DNA of 64,000 nucleotides from Saccharina japonica. Taxonomy: Eukaryota; Sar; Phaeophyceae; Laminariales; Laminariaceae. The stretch lies in contig MEHQ01002912.1 in NCBI GenBank assembly GCA_008828725.1, positions 231,667-295,666 of the forward strand, read 5' to 3'. A program made the position numbers and the translations under genes. Below the pieces are notes generated by a model that saw only the letters and a program-made list of their open reading frames with translations, was not told the origin of the DNA and did no database searches. Below, in pieces: positions 1 to 12,200 of the stretch (positions within the stretch are counted from its first letter, which is position 1; every line of letters starts with the position of its first letter).

Positions 1-570
1 ATGCACGACATGAGTACACCCCCCCCCTATATACAAGGTTCCAGCAAGGTAAACATCTAGCGTATGGACCGAGGTCATGAAAAGGAGCAACCGTTTATAC
101 ATATATACTGAAGTATATCCTGTTGTGGACCGAAGCGCACGTTGTGCTTTTTCTTACCTTGATAATGTGTCCAAAGGGGAGGATCGGGTGACCCACTCTG
201 TGGCAGGGGGGCGGGATCCATCCACCCGTGGAGAAAATGACCCCTAACTCGTGAGCCTTGTTTTGTCGTAATACACCTGGAGGCGGTGTACGTTGTGCCT
301 TCGATCCCGCTGTGAGGTTAACGAAAATAATTATACATGTTTATTGTCACGATTAATACCTCTTGCGTTGTTCGTTAAAAAACCGACCCGCTCTTTGATG
401 TTGAGCATGTTAGGCCTGAGCATGGCGACATTGCGCACATGGTCCTTCGCTGAGGGCAACAACGGTAGCATCTATTAGCTGACAGTAGGTGGTTCGTAAC
501 GTTTTAACGAAAAGTTGCATACCGGGCAGGCAGGCTCGATTAAAATAACATTCGTACATAAAACCGTAAT

Positions 571-906
571 GTGAGGGTATTACCTGCTGAGCTATCGGGG
601 TAAAAGATCGATCGATTACCCAGCCCAGGGTAATCCTTATAACACTCTGCCGTCGAGAACACGGATTCGAACCTCACTTCGAACGTTTCTTTTTTCAGAA
701 ACGCTTGCGCGTGCGTCCCCAAATAACACGTCTCCCTGGTTCCCCAGGTACTGAAACGAAGCGGGTAGGTCAACGTACGGCCGTATACGGTACCGACGTC
801 CCAAATATCCCGCCGTTCAGAGGGGGGGAGAGTGTTATAAGGATTACCCTGGGCTGGGTAATCGATCGATCTTTTACCCATATAGCTCAGCAGGTAATAC
901 CCTCAC
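571..906. mobile_element. Foldback element with 78-bp inverted ends
   Basis: Positions 571-648 and 829-906 are inverted copies differing at about two of 78 bases. They begin GTGAGGGTATTACCTGCTGA and flank about 180 bp. The outer part contains TAGCTCAGCAGG, a perfect match to the Pol III A-box consensus, pointing outward on each side. GGATTCGAACC at 665-675 inside resembles a B box, but not at tRNA spacing. No transposase is encoded, so it is a MITE or foldback-type element. Confidence 0.75.
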
Positions 907-1225
907 GCATGCTGTGACCTCGAAATCTCGAGGAGGCGGAGACACAGCGTGAAGAAAAAGCAAAAATAATCTGAAAATCTCGTGGGCCAGGCAGAGCAGA
1001 CGACATGTCAGCGAGATGGGAACCTCGCGCGGACCTGGCCTGGCCGACGGCGCGTGAGGTTTGAATATCACAGACCGTGTCGGGCCTCTGCCCATGGTTT
1101 GAATCACGGGCCGGGTCGGGCGCGGTCGGCCCGGCACAGCCTGGCCGTGACCTACCTGCGAGAGTTGGCCCCACCCTCAAATACCGTTGGTTTGAAAATA
1201 TCGGATTCTTTATAATTTTAAAATA

Positions 1226-1318
1226 TCACGAAACGTGACGAAAAAGCACCAATTTTCGTTAGGAAAGAAACATCACGAATCGTGATATTTTGTCATGCCA
1301 AAACGTCACGAATCGTGA
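1226..1318. repeat. Cluster of TCACGAATCGTGA palindromes
   Basis: TCACGAAACGTGA (1226-1238) and two copies of TCACGAATCGTGA (1273-1285, 1306-1318) lie within 93 bp in an AT-rich pocket of otherwise GC-rich DNA. TTCGTTAGGA occurs on both sides (1255, 1329). They could be dyad binding sites or debris of a small repeat. Confidence 0.5.
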
Positions 1319-1555
1319 TTTTTTTTTGTTCGTTAGGAATGGCCCTAAGGCATGTACCGGTATGCCTTATATTGGGTACTTCCTCAACTGAGAAGCCTCG
1401 TCAGTCAGAAAAAAAAATTGACCAAAAAGTGCTACCCCTACCGTACGTAGCAGCACGCGCGTCCAGCACCCTCTCTCTGCTCTTTGCCTTAATTCGTAAT
1501 ATACGAACAAGTGCCCGTGTTATTAATAGCGTCCGTCGTTAGTTGCGCGCGCGCG

Positions 1556-1700
1556 CGGGGGGGTGTACTTATTATCATGCATGGCCGTATTGTAGCACGT
1601 ACTGTAGCAGTATAACCATAGACCCTCGCATCCCTACATTACCGGGACGGAGCACGTCGGGTTTTCACCGACCAGAGGCAGACACCGCCTCGCTAGCACC
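1556..1700 (+). repeat. G-tract dispersed repeat, copy near 1.6 kb
   Basis: A G run and TGTACTTATTATCATGCATG are followed by GACCCTCGCATCCCTACA, CGGGACGGAGCACGTCGGGT and TTCACCGACCAG, ending near CACCAAGCGCG. The family recurs across the window (best copy 12455-12690). This copy has an insertion after GCATGGCCGTA. Another member is cut by the left window edge (1-27, minus). Confidence 0.75.
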
Positions 1701-3689
1701 AAGCGCGGAGGGGGGACGGGGGGGGAGCAACGCACTGCATGGTCGCCAAATAGACGTTCACCCCGCGCTTTGCCAGCAATGGAATCGTACTTCTGGGGGT
1801 TGTTTGCTGCCAGCACAGGACTATCTCACCCAGAAGAAACGAGCTGTATAAAGCTGCCTGTTTGTGGTAGGCGGGGGAGAGAGCATCGAGCACCTCCACG
1901 ATTCTCAAGGGTGCGGCAGGGTGTGTGGAGGTGCTGCACACTGATCCGACACAGGGCAGGCATCTCATTTTGTAAACGTTCAGTCTCCAGTTCCGATTAT
2001 AGATGTAAACACAGAGTCCATATCCGCACGCACACCCCAAACAAACCGTATATGATACCTCGTAGCTACGACACAGAACTGCAGAGTAATTGCAGCAGCA
2101 GTAGTATCAATAGTCGGCGATGCACATACTACTGCAATGAAGAACGTTACGCAGCATTTATTAATAGCATATTCGACTGCCGCTTGAAGAGGCGGTATTT
2201 TTTCTTGACTGTGCTTCGCAACTAACTTCTGATCGCCTCCCGCTTGCCCCCCGTGAAAAAAAAGCAAAAGTTGGGGATCGCGTTCTGCCGGGAGGTGACA
2301 CTCAGAGTGGATAGGGGCATAAGAGCCCGTCCTTTTTGTCCGCGCTCGTGGTACTGCTGTAGTCTCAGTCTCAGAAAAACAAGATCTATGCAGAGCCACG
2401 CGCATACAGCATACAGCAGTAGTACACGTTGTATACGACACCAGGCGCGCTGGTTTTCGGATCGACAATGTGTTGTTTGTGTTTTTGGTTATCGCTTGTT
2501 TACTTAGTCTATTCTACAGACAACGGCGCTCAGAGCATCACATACCCCCTCACTCAACTACTCTCTAGACTTTCTGGGGGCTTGTCCACAGCAAGATATT
2601 GCAATGCTTTTGCTGGTTCGTTCGCGTTTGCGGGGCCCCTGGGCGCAGATGAAAATACCCCCGTATTCCCGAACACGTCAGGCCTCCGGAAAAGTTAGAA
2701 CTCCATCACAACGCTTTTTATCTTTTTTTTTCTGGTTTCGCACGCTACTTGTACGCGGTTCAACACCTCCAAGCCGGCAGCCATGGAAGAGAATGAGCAC
2801 CCCGTCTGGGCAGAACTTCGAGATATGCAGGCGCACGAGCGTGTGAGTTTAAAGGTTTCGCGCAGAATGAGCGACCGTGCGATCGGGCGCCATCAATTAC
2901 TATGGAGTGACTGAATAGAGTCGAGGTTGAACCCGACGGCCTAACGACAACGTGTGTGTCGAGAGAAGTCCTGATATAACGGTAGATGACCACGGTCCTT
3001 CTCGCCGCCATCAGGCTCGGCCGCAGGCAAACAAGGCTATGTGGTCGTCTAGAACACCTTCGTGGGCGTGTTGCTTGCTTCAGAGGACGCTTGCTGGCTT
3101 TGCAGAGTGGTGTTGCTAGTCGTAAAGTCGGCAGAAACTCGTTCTTGTGGATTGCGATTTGGAGCCCTTTGTACGGAGCGTATTGAAGAAAAGAAACAAA
3201 CAACTAAACTATTAATAGCACTGCCAGGCAACAGGTAGACTACTGCTGTATGCGGTATACATCAGAGCAGTACGTACAGCAAGCAGTGTACCAGAGGTAC
3301 GAGTACAAGTAGTTTGGCCCTTTTGTCAGACCCAAGACCGAAATCTGGCACGAATATGATAGCAGCTCAGCTGGCAACAAGCCAACGTGAAGTTGCCCAA
3401 TGAACAGCAGACAGCAGTGGTAGTAGTTAAAACAATACGTACGTACGTACTGTAGCGAGTCTCGATGCCACACAGCAGCACCTTCGACAGAGCCGAATCG
3501 TTCTGTCGCAGAAAAAAATCCTGTAAACATCGGTGGTGAAATCGACAGGAGCTCCCAGCTCTCAGCTCATTGCTGATTGTCACAGCCCGTGTTCTTCTGC
3601 GTTCGGTGAAGTACTCGTAGTCGTAGCTCGTATCGCGTCTAGAGTAATCGAGTACGAGCTCGAGTGACTGGAAAACGATAAACAAAGCG

Positions 3690-3965
3690 TTGGCCTATAC
3701 ATACTCGTATACGTACATACGTAACTCTATCGGAAGGGGTACGTTGGGATTTGCGGTACTCGTATATACTGCTGTAGACTACCGGTACTCTACGAGTATT
3801 GATAGAGCTCGTGTGCTGTACCAGGTACCAGGGGGTACCCTGATATTGAATACGCTTCCGTTGCGTACGTATTATACGTACTCGTATACGTACCAGGTAC
3901 ATACTGGGCACGAGGACAGCACGTACTGGTACTCGTATAATACGTACCTGGTAGTTAATTAACTA
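3690..3965. repeat. GTACTCGTATACGTAC-rich low-complexity tract
   Basis: Short palindromic words (TACTCGTA, TACGTA, TACCAGGTAC, GGTACC) recur throughout, making the tract open in several frames on both strands. It ends with GTTAATTAACTATTAATAA. No gene is supported. Confidence 0.6.
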
Positions 3966-4689
3966 TTAATAACAAACCTCCCCGTTCACGGCGGGCGGCG
4001 GAATTTGAACCTGGTGTACCTTGGGCGATCGCGACCACTGCTGGTGTTGTCCCCGACTTAATACATTGATCATGTTGGTGTGTCAGCTCATATATCGTAG
4101 ACAAGGCCGTCCCGTTGTCCCATTGCTGACCAACACCGTTGTAGCGAAGCTGCGTGCAAACTATTCGGAGATAACGGAAAACCTATTAGAAGCAGGGGTT
4201 TTGATTTTTGACGGGCGTAATGATGGTGGGGCTTTTTATGGGCCTACGAACTGCCACGATAAAGTACGAGCAGTAATCCCAGCGAGGATGTACTTGTAAT
4301 ACAAACACACTGCTGGGCTTACGTGCGGCTACAGCAGCAGTACCCGGCGCAAGAGTGTGGAGGTGTGTGATGGGCGCATCAAAGGCCGACACGCGAACAA
4401 ACCAGTTCCTCTGCTGCTGCTGCTGCTGCTTGCTGTTTGTATATACGAGTAGGCATACTTCGTATGCGTGTATACGTATAAACACAGCTGTTTCTTCATG
4501 CCCTCCTCCTCGTCAAAACTCCGTCGCCCGCCGCTCCCTTGTACTACTCCAGCAGCATCTCTTTACTACCACCCCCCCCCGTTCCAACCTCTCGCTGTGT
4601 GTGTCTTTCTGGCACTCTCATTATTTGTGCTCAAAACGACACGTTTTCGATTTCGGCAGCGAGAGTTCGAGGCTCGTGCGCGTGGGGAA

Positions 4690-5538
4690 TCATCCTCGAC
4701 CAGCTTCTTGCGCCTCAACCCCGGCAGGGGTGGGACGGGACCAGCGCCACGATCGCCAGCACCGCCAACCCAGTCCGGCACGCCTTTCCAGTTCCCCTGG
4801 AGCGGCGGCGGCGGCGGTGGTGGCGGCGGCGGAGGCGGTCGGGGGTGGAGAGAACACCCCTCTAACCCCGCTCGGCAGGGTCGAGGGGGGGCAGCTGGGG
4901 NCCCCCTCCTCCCCCATAAGAAGCCCAAATTCCGCGGGGCCCATGTCCTCATCGCTTCCTCTGTCATGGCCACCTCCACGGAGCCCGTCGTTGACACCAC
5001 CACCACCCCGGCGACCCCTCAGCAGAAACCCCCTGCCAGGAGCCGCCGCCCCTAACCCCCGTAGCAACCCGGGCATGCCGCCTGTTCCCCCCCCCCCACC
5101 GCCGCCGCCTCCCCTGGAAGAATCCCGCGCCCCCCCCGCCGCTACCCCGCCGGGGGGCCACTCCCCTGCCCTATCGTCGTCGTAGCGCTCGGAGGGGAAC
5201 AAGCCGGTTAAGCCCGCCGGTGCCCCCCCTCCCCGCCCCCCCTCCTCCCCCATAAGAAGCCCAAATTCCGCGGGGCCCATGTCCTCATCGCTTCCTCTGT
5301 CATGGCCACCTCCACGGAGCCCGTCGTTGACACCACCACCACCCCGGCGACCCCTCAGCAGAAACCCCCTGCCAGGAGCCGCCGCCCCTAACCCCCGTAG
5401 CAACCCGGGCATGCCGCCTGTTCCCCCCCCCCCACCGCCGCCGCCTCCCCTGGAAGAATCCCGCGCCCCCCCCGCCGCTACCCCGCCGGGGGGCCACTCC
5501 CCTGCCCTATCGTCGTCGTAGCGCTCGGAGGGGAACAA
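4690..5538 (-). CDS. Glycine-rich open frame, doubtful
   Basis: This is the only frame that runs uninterrupted through the 336-bp duplication. It encodes about 282 residues, mostly Gly, Arg and Ala, with acidic patches. I recognise no domain. Long frames arise easily in such GC-rich sequence, the frame crosses an N, and no splice context supports it. It could equally be noncoding DNA upstream of ATG9. Confidence 0.15.
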   Translation of the reverse strand: MFPSERYDDDRAGEWPPGGVAAGGARDSSRGGGGGGGGGTGGMPGLLRGLGAAAPGRGFLLRGRRGGGGVNDGLRGGGHDRGSDEDMGPAEFGLLMGEEGGRGGGAPAGLTGLFPSERYDDDRAGEWPPGGVAAGGARDSSRGGGGGGGGGTGGMPGLLRGLGAAAPGRGFLLRGRRGGGGVNDGLRGGGHDRGSDEDMGPAEFGLLMGEEGXPSCPPSTLPSGVRGVFSPPPTASAAATTAAAAAPGELERRAGLGWRCWRSWRWSRPTPAGVEAQEAGRG

Positions 5539-5572
5539 GCCGGTTAAGCCCGCCGGTGCCCCCCCTCCCCGC
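4902..5572. repeat. 336-bp tandem duplication, proline/glycine-coding, next to an N
   Basis: The segment beginning CCATAAGAAGCCCAAATTCC is repeated at an offset of 336 bp, apparently without differences. It starts right after the ambiguous base at 4901. The unit is a multiple of three and GC-rich. On the minus strand one frame stays open through both copies (4690-5538, 282 codons, Gly-rich with motifs SERYDDDRAGEW and SDEDMGPAEFG). On the plus strand every frame is interrupted. An assembly artefact at a low-quality junction is a real possibility. Confidence 0.75.
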
Positions 5573-6202
5573 CGGGGCAGGAGCCGCTGCTGGCGGATGA
5601 CTGGGTGAGAACGTTAGAAATATTTTGGTGGCGATCTGTTTTCAGAGCGTTTTGAACAGGCGGTCATGGATGTGAGGGGCGGGGTGATATGTGAGTGCAA
5701 GGGGGGGGGCTGAGTCCATGGCAAGATATTTTCCCAGCAGGCTTCTCGGCGTGGGCCCGACGGTGCTCTGAGATGGCGCCGGTTCCCGTGAAGAGATATG
5801 CATAATGCAGGGCGTGGAAAAAGCGTTGATTTTCTGTGCATCCGTGCACGCCGCCCGTAGACTGTGATCGTCGTGCTTGAAACGCTCGTGGTGGTTTGGC
5901 GGGCCGTATCCCCTGAGGAGACGGGCCATTGCTATTTTCTAAATTCCTATTTTGCATTCTTGTCGAGTTGCTGTCGTTACCGCCGCCACGGCCACCCCTA
6001 CTGCCCGCGCGCTCGCTCGCGCCATCTCGTCCCGCGCCCTCCCGCTTCCTCTACGTTAGGCGGCGACGTCGCTGTTTCCCCCCCGAAAACGGCCCAAGTC
6101 GTTCTTCGCGCAAAGAGCTCCCGCCTGCTTGCTCAACGCGCCGTTGTCCCATCTCGCTCGTACCTTGGCTCAACCAACTCGGCGCTCGTCGTGTGCCTAC
6201 CC
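5573..6202 (+). other. Upstream region of ATG9
   Basis: GC-rich, pyrimidine-rich from about 5960 to 6180. The exon 1 frame is open back to an ATG at 5864, but that extension (Arg/Ser/Pro-rich) does not look like an ATG9 N terminus. Promoter or 5' UTR and an unseen first exon are all possible. No TATA box is evident. Confidence 0.4.
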
Positions 6203-9200
6203 ATGCAACGCTTTGCACGTTTGTTCGCCCAGGGAGCCGTGGAGAACCTGGACACGTTTTTCACGAACATGTACAAGTACTACCACAGCCGAGGGTTGCT
6301 GTCCATCGTTTCGACGGGTGTCGCGCACCTCCTTATCCTGGCCTTCACGGTAAGGCATATTCGTACTGCATAGTTCCCATTTCTTGCCCCTATCCCCGTT
6401 TTCTGGCGTACATACGCCGACGTAGGCGCAATTTTCAAGGGATCCCAGATGCGGTTGTTTTTCCCGTTCAGGGCAGTCTACGTACAGGCGCACCACACTA
6501 CTTGCGTTTCCTTGTTCGTATGTTTGTCGGGTGCAAGCAATGTCTTGTCTGGTCGTCGAAAGCCCGACATGCTCCGTCCCGGCGGTGTAGGGATGCGAGG
6601 GTCCATGGTCACACGACTACGGCCGTCCATGACATGGGTACACCCCCCCAAAACAAAATACAGCTTACTGGTGTTTGTTTGATCGCCATAAAGTCATGCT
6701 GGAGTTTCTGGGTGGGACCAACGACCAATGGGCGACCCACCTGCTCCGAATGCACTCGTCGAGGTCGGCAAGCTGAGGGTCATTTCCTGCCGTAGCGTGC
6801 TGTCAGTTTCCCATCGTCTCTCGCTTCCGCTACCTCCTTTCCCAATAGAGGCATGTAGGGCGGGTAGATGGGGGAAAGTGACCTCTGTCTTCTCCTGGAG
6901 GCGCGCGCGGTGGGGTTCGCCAGACAAAAACGGGGTAGTGCCATACGCATGATGCAAGGAATTGACTCTACCGTCCGTTTCGCCATCCATGCTTCTTGGT
7001 GTTGCTTAACAGCACTCGTTCCTGCGTTCATTTCGGTGTCGGCGCTCGCCGCCTGATGCATGATCTGACGCTTGGCGCTCTCCTGTCGTGCCGTTGTTCT
7101 ACCGTACCTCTGTAGGTGCTGTTTTCAACCTTCTTGTTGTCTTTCGTCGACTGGAAGGCGTTACTGTCATGTCGGGACGAGGAAACCTGCCACCCTTTGT
7201 CGCAGTATGTCACGACGAAGGCCCTCCGCAAGCCAAACCTGTTCCATGTGCTCGTGTGGTGAGTTCCTCGGCAACTTCGCTCCAAGGGGAGAAGAGGGCA
7301 GGGGGGGGGGGGAGGAGCGTGCGTACTCACATGTTGGTTGCCTTAGTCACTGGACCATTGACCACGCACCACCGGGAGAGGGGTAGAGGGATGATGAGGA
7401 AAAGGGGAGAGGGGTGGAGGGGGGAATAGAGGACGGGGGTGGAGAGGAGGAGGTATATGGTCAATGTAGTCTACATGTGTTGCATTTTTCAGTGTTGCCT
7501 CCGCTGTGTGAGCTTCCAACTCGTTTTCGTCCGGAGAGTGGCCGGGACGGACGGACTATGGAAGCGATACTTTCCCCGTGCTGATGAGTCGCCCCCCTCC
7601 TCCTCCTGTGGATCGCTGCAGGCTCTATAGCTCTACGATACTTTCTGATTGGATGCGGCACTGCTGCTGCTCTTTTTGCCGCCGAGCCTCTCACCACGTC
7701 GCCGTTCTAGCTGTCGTAGCTGTAGCTGTAGCTGTAGCTGCATCCCCTCCTGGTCCGTGCTTGTGGTCTTGCCGCGCCTAAGTTCCTTTTCGTTTGCTAC
7801 CCGCCGCCGCTGCTGCTTCTTCCCTGCTTCCTCTGCTCTGAATGTTTCAGGATGTACATGGTCCTGTTCCTCGTGTACTGGCTGTGGTCCCTGCTCTCGT
7901 TCGGGACGTCCTTGAGAGACGCCATGGACATGCACCAGCTCTACACCTCTCGTTTGAAGATATCCCCAACGGACATCCACACCATAGAATGGAGCGAGGT
8001 GCGGCAGAAGGGATCTGAAGCAGGCAGGATGTCTCGGTGGTTCCGCGCGGCTTGTTGCGTTCCTTCTTTGCTGCTGCAACTGATTCATTTTGTAGGCATG
8101 GGACATGGAGGAGGCGCCAGTGCGAAACATGCACATAATCCGCCTACATGCGTACTGTAGTACCTGGTATACATATGTCAGGTTTCATTGTGTCAGGCGT
8201 TTTTCAGACGTGTTTTGGGTTGTCTTCTTGGCCCTGGAGACATCACTTCATGCCAAGGAAATCCAACCGAACAGCAACGAGCTACGTAGCGAAATGTCGA
8301 ATCACTGTAGTATCCCAGGTAGCGAACCCTGCTGCGATTATTGTGGTGTTGTTGTTGTCGTCGTTGTTGATGGCTGTTGTTGGTTGTTTTTCCCACGTAC
8401 CGCGAAACAATGTCTGGCTCGTGCCAATGTGCCTTATCCCCATCTTGCAGCAGCAGCAGCACTAGCTAGATCTTTGTTAACCGCGTCGCTGTTTTCGTCC
8501 GTTGTTGTCGTGCGGGGCCTGCATGCAGGTGGTGACTAGGTTCTTGGCGCTCCAAAACAGCGGGATATACCGTGTGGCCATCTATGCTAACGATGTGACG
8601 GCTCACGACATCGCGAGGTAAACAGTTTTGTGTGTGTGTAGGTGGAAAAGGTTGCAACACGAAAGGCGACCAATTTCGATACCACGACCTGTTGGAAAAG
8701 GAAAAGGGACCTGGTGGAAAAGGTTGGAACACGAAAGGCGACCAATTTCGATTCCACCACCTACTGCTAGTTTTACCGTATGCAAACAAAATCGCCGGGG
8801 TAGTGAGGGGAGTGGATGGTACAAGCGAGTGCGGGATTTTGGGCTTAGCACCGGGCCAGAGAGCGGAGTGCTGCCGTTGCAGTTTGTTTTCTGCGCGAGA
8901 AATCGCGTCAACAGTAGGGCATGGCGCGCGTTTTGTGGAGTTTATGTATGCTGTTATTTTAACGTTACCGTGCTTTGTCAGCCACACTATCGAGGCAAGC
9001 AGGCGCGAATCGGGGAACGGTTCTCACAGGCGTTGAAAGGGCAGGGTATTCCCCCGTCTTGGCTGTTTTCGCTTCGCTGCAACTTGTGTGTGTAGTGCGG
9101 GGTTTGCGAATATCAGCAGTGGTTTATTTTTTCCCGGGGGTTGGGTTGCGCTATTTATTGTGCGATTTTTGTCGGTAAGACGGCAGCTCTTGCATGCGCG

Positions 9201-12200
9201 CTTCGTTTCATCACTCCTAATAAAGGAGATGCTCAACCCACCCACCTATCGATGTATTTCATCCACCCTTCCTTCCTTCCGTAGATGCTCAACCCACCCA
9301 CCTGTCGATGTATCCCATCTATCCTTCCTTCCATCTGTCGTTCCTCCCACCCTCCCGCCCTCCCTTCCTTCCATTCGTCCTTCCTCCCACCTTCCCTTCC
9401 ATAGATCAATCCATACATCCATACACCCACCCACCCACCCACCCCTCCCTTCCCCCCTCCCTCCATGCACCCACCCCATTCCTTGTCAGCCGCATCATGC
9501 GCAAGGAGAACTACCTGATCGCCATGCTGAACAAGGGGATCCTGAAGCTATCCCTGCCCCTTCCCTTTCTCGGGACCCGCGGGAGCGGGACGCTCTGGGC
9601 GACGACCGGGCGGCAGTACCTAACCAAGAGCCTGGAGTGGAGCGTGCACTTTTGCGTGCTCAACCACATGTTCAGCGACAAGGTAGGTGCCGTGTTTGAA
9701 GGAGCCGGTAGGTGGAAAGCAGGGGTGGGCACATTGGCACGCTTGTCGTGCACCGTAGGCTGCAGTTGGCTGGGAAGGCCCGCCGCAGGTAGATATATGC
9801 ACCATGAATATCCCTGCCGTTAGAGCCACCGACCTAGACATGCCTCGGAGTATCGTGCAACTGCTGGTGCTGGTGCTGCTGATGCTGATGCTGCTAATAC
9901 TGCGGCTATTGGTGACGATCATGATGACGAGGGTCATGATTCATATCATGATAACGAGGATCATGATCCAGTTGCAAACACAGTACAGGGTCAAGGAATG
10001 GTGCTACGAGTGGGTCGTGGATGCCTTGTTTGAAGCTATTACTTGCAGCGCTCCTCCAGGCAACCGTGACGGAAATGACACCACCGCACGCCGTGGGTCT
10101 GCCGATGAGCGCTTGGAAACAGAGGGCACTATAATAGCAGCAGTACGATGTTTAAGCAACGTCTGCGCCCCGTTTTTTGCCACCCCCACTCATACGACTA
10201 CGGCCATGCATGATAAGGAGTACCCCCCCCCCCCCCCTTCCCGAGTTTCTCTGTTGACAACCGCAACCCCTCTGATGACAACGCTGCCCCCGTTGCGTCT
10301 GCCGCTCCGTCTGCTTTCGTCCGTTTCACTTTGCACCTTTGCGGCCGGGTGGGGGGTGCCTTTCTCCCTTTGCCTTTCTGGAATGAAATAATATTTAAAA
10401 TGCATAATTTTAGTTTACGGTTCGGAGGGCGTTTCTCGAGGACGTCCGGGCTCTCCGGGTGCGCTTGGTCTTGGTGGGGCTTGCGCACGTGGTCTTGCTC
10501 CCGTTCCTGCTGCTGTTCATGGTGGTCTACTTTTTCCTGCAGAATGCTCAGGAGTGGCACTCCAGCAAGGTGAGGCTGATGTTTTTGTTTTTTGTCGTAG
10601 TAGGTATTTTTGTGCACGCTTTGCTGAATTTTCTCCTGGTGCTCATTCGGGTATCCCCGTTGGTATGCGTGAGACGTACCGAAGCGAATAATGGGGAAGT
10701 AGAACGAACGACGCGCGCGGGTGGGATGGGGCAGATGTTGATAGCGTCGGGTGGGCCGGTGGGTGGGTGGGTAATTGAGCAAGCGAGGCACGCACGTGGG
10801 TTGGCTGGGTAGCCGGATCGGTCGAATCCGCCGTTGTGATTGTAATGCAACCGCCCAATGACCACTTTTGACTTTGTTTGTGCGTGTGCGCGTACGATTG
10901 GTGGCGACAGAAGCGGTGAACCAGCCGCGAGTGTTTTTTTTTTGTCTTGGCGTCGTTCGTTTCTTGCTGGGCGCAAGGTGGCCATTGCAGTCCCTGATTG
11001 CTCCTCTGGGCAACGGAATTATTAGTTTACATACTGTGGCAGCATACTTAGAATAGCAGAAGTATGGTAGTCATAGTATCATACGGTATGTAGCCTTACC
11101 AGTTTTTGTGGTGAATTTGTTTCCACGTGCAGGTACAGTTTTATACCAATGTTGTATTTTAGCGCACCAAGTATATGTACTGTTTGGACGCGAGGGGCGC
11201 ACCAACAACGGGGTGGTCTTTTCGAGGTATTTTTCTCGCCTCTTCGCACGGACAAGCGGCCCGAACCAGTTTGTTTCACTTCGTGGCGCTCGGGGCCACT
11301 CCCGGCCTCGGCTCCGCTGCAGCCATACCCCGGATTGCCGTCGGCTCAAGGTACAGGCTGCTGATGCTTGTATGCTGGTGCTGCTGTCGACGGACTTCTG
11401 TCGGTGAATGCCTATCCCTCGCAACGAATCGGCGACGAAACATTGTTGCGGCAACGATGGCGCAACGGCGGGACACAAGCTACGCCATCCTCCTGGGTGC
11501 AAGTATTGCCAAAATCCCTCTACTCGTTCTTGGTATTCCTCGTCGACAATCTGCTGTCATTCGGTTAGCTTCGCCTTCTCGCTGACGCTCACCTGGCTCG
11601 CGCTTTCTCCTCCCGGCCACCCCCAATCCGGACGCGGTTTCTCGGTATTTTTTTTGTCACAGAGTTATCTCGGGCCCCGCGAGTGGAGCCCCCTAGCTAG
11701 GTGGACCTTCAGGGAGTTCAATGAGGTGAGAAGGCTTTCCGCGCGCGGGTCGAACGGTAGCCTGCCCAAATCGCGCCCGTGGGCGCAGCGTGTGTTTAGG
11801 GAGAAGGGGGCACAGTACACCTGGACCGCGACACGCTGTGTTCGTGTGGTTGTTCCTGTCGTGGTGGGCTCCTAAACGGCCGTTGCAAGCGTTGTGTGCT
11901 GCGGGAAGCGTGGCGAGGAGGGGTTATCCGTCGCTTTCGCTGCCCACGCTGCAAGAATGTGCTCGTGCTGTAGCTGCCCCGGGTGCGATATTGGCGGTCC
12001 TCGGTAACAGCTGCCCGAGCTGCTATGATTTTGGTGTTTATCTACTCGCGCCTGTTTCGACCTGCGAAGGCTTGCCGGTGGGCCTCGCCAACGATTTTCG
12101 GCTTTCGATGGCGTGCTGTGCAATACCCAGGGGGGGGATGCCGCGTGATGCACCTGCCGATCTCTCTTGGGGGCATGAAACCATCCGCGTCAATTTTATA

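Larger units (their letters stand above)
907..4600. other. No gene supported; repeats only
   Basis: Apart from the palindrome cluster, the G-tract copy and the 3.7-kb low-complexity tract, I see no splice-linked coding segments. A CTG run lies at 4412-4430. Open frames up to about 160 codons show no domain or consistent composition. Confidence 0.5.

Noticed and set aside
5864..6202. N-terminal extension of ATG9 from the ATG at 5864
   Set aside because: The frame is open, but the peptide is Arg/Ser/Pro-rich and reads through a pyrimidine-rich tract typical of UTR or intron; not included in the model.
9233..9479. Gly/Trp-rich minus frames of 77 codons
   Set aside because: They translate the CCTTCC/CCAC satellite in front of ATG9 exon 5.
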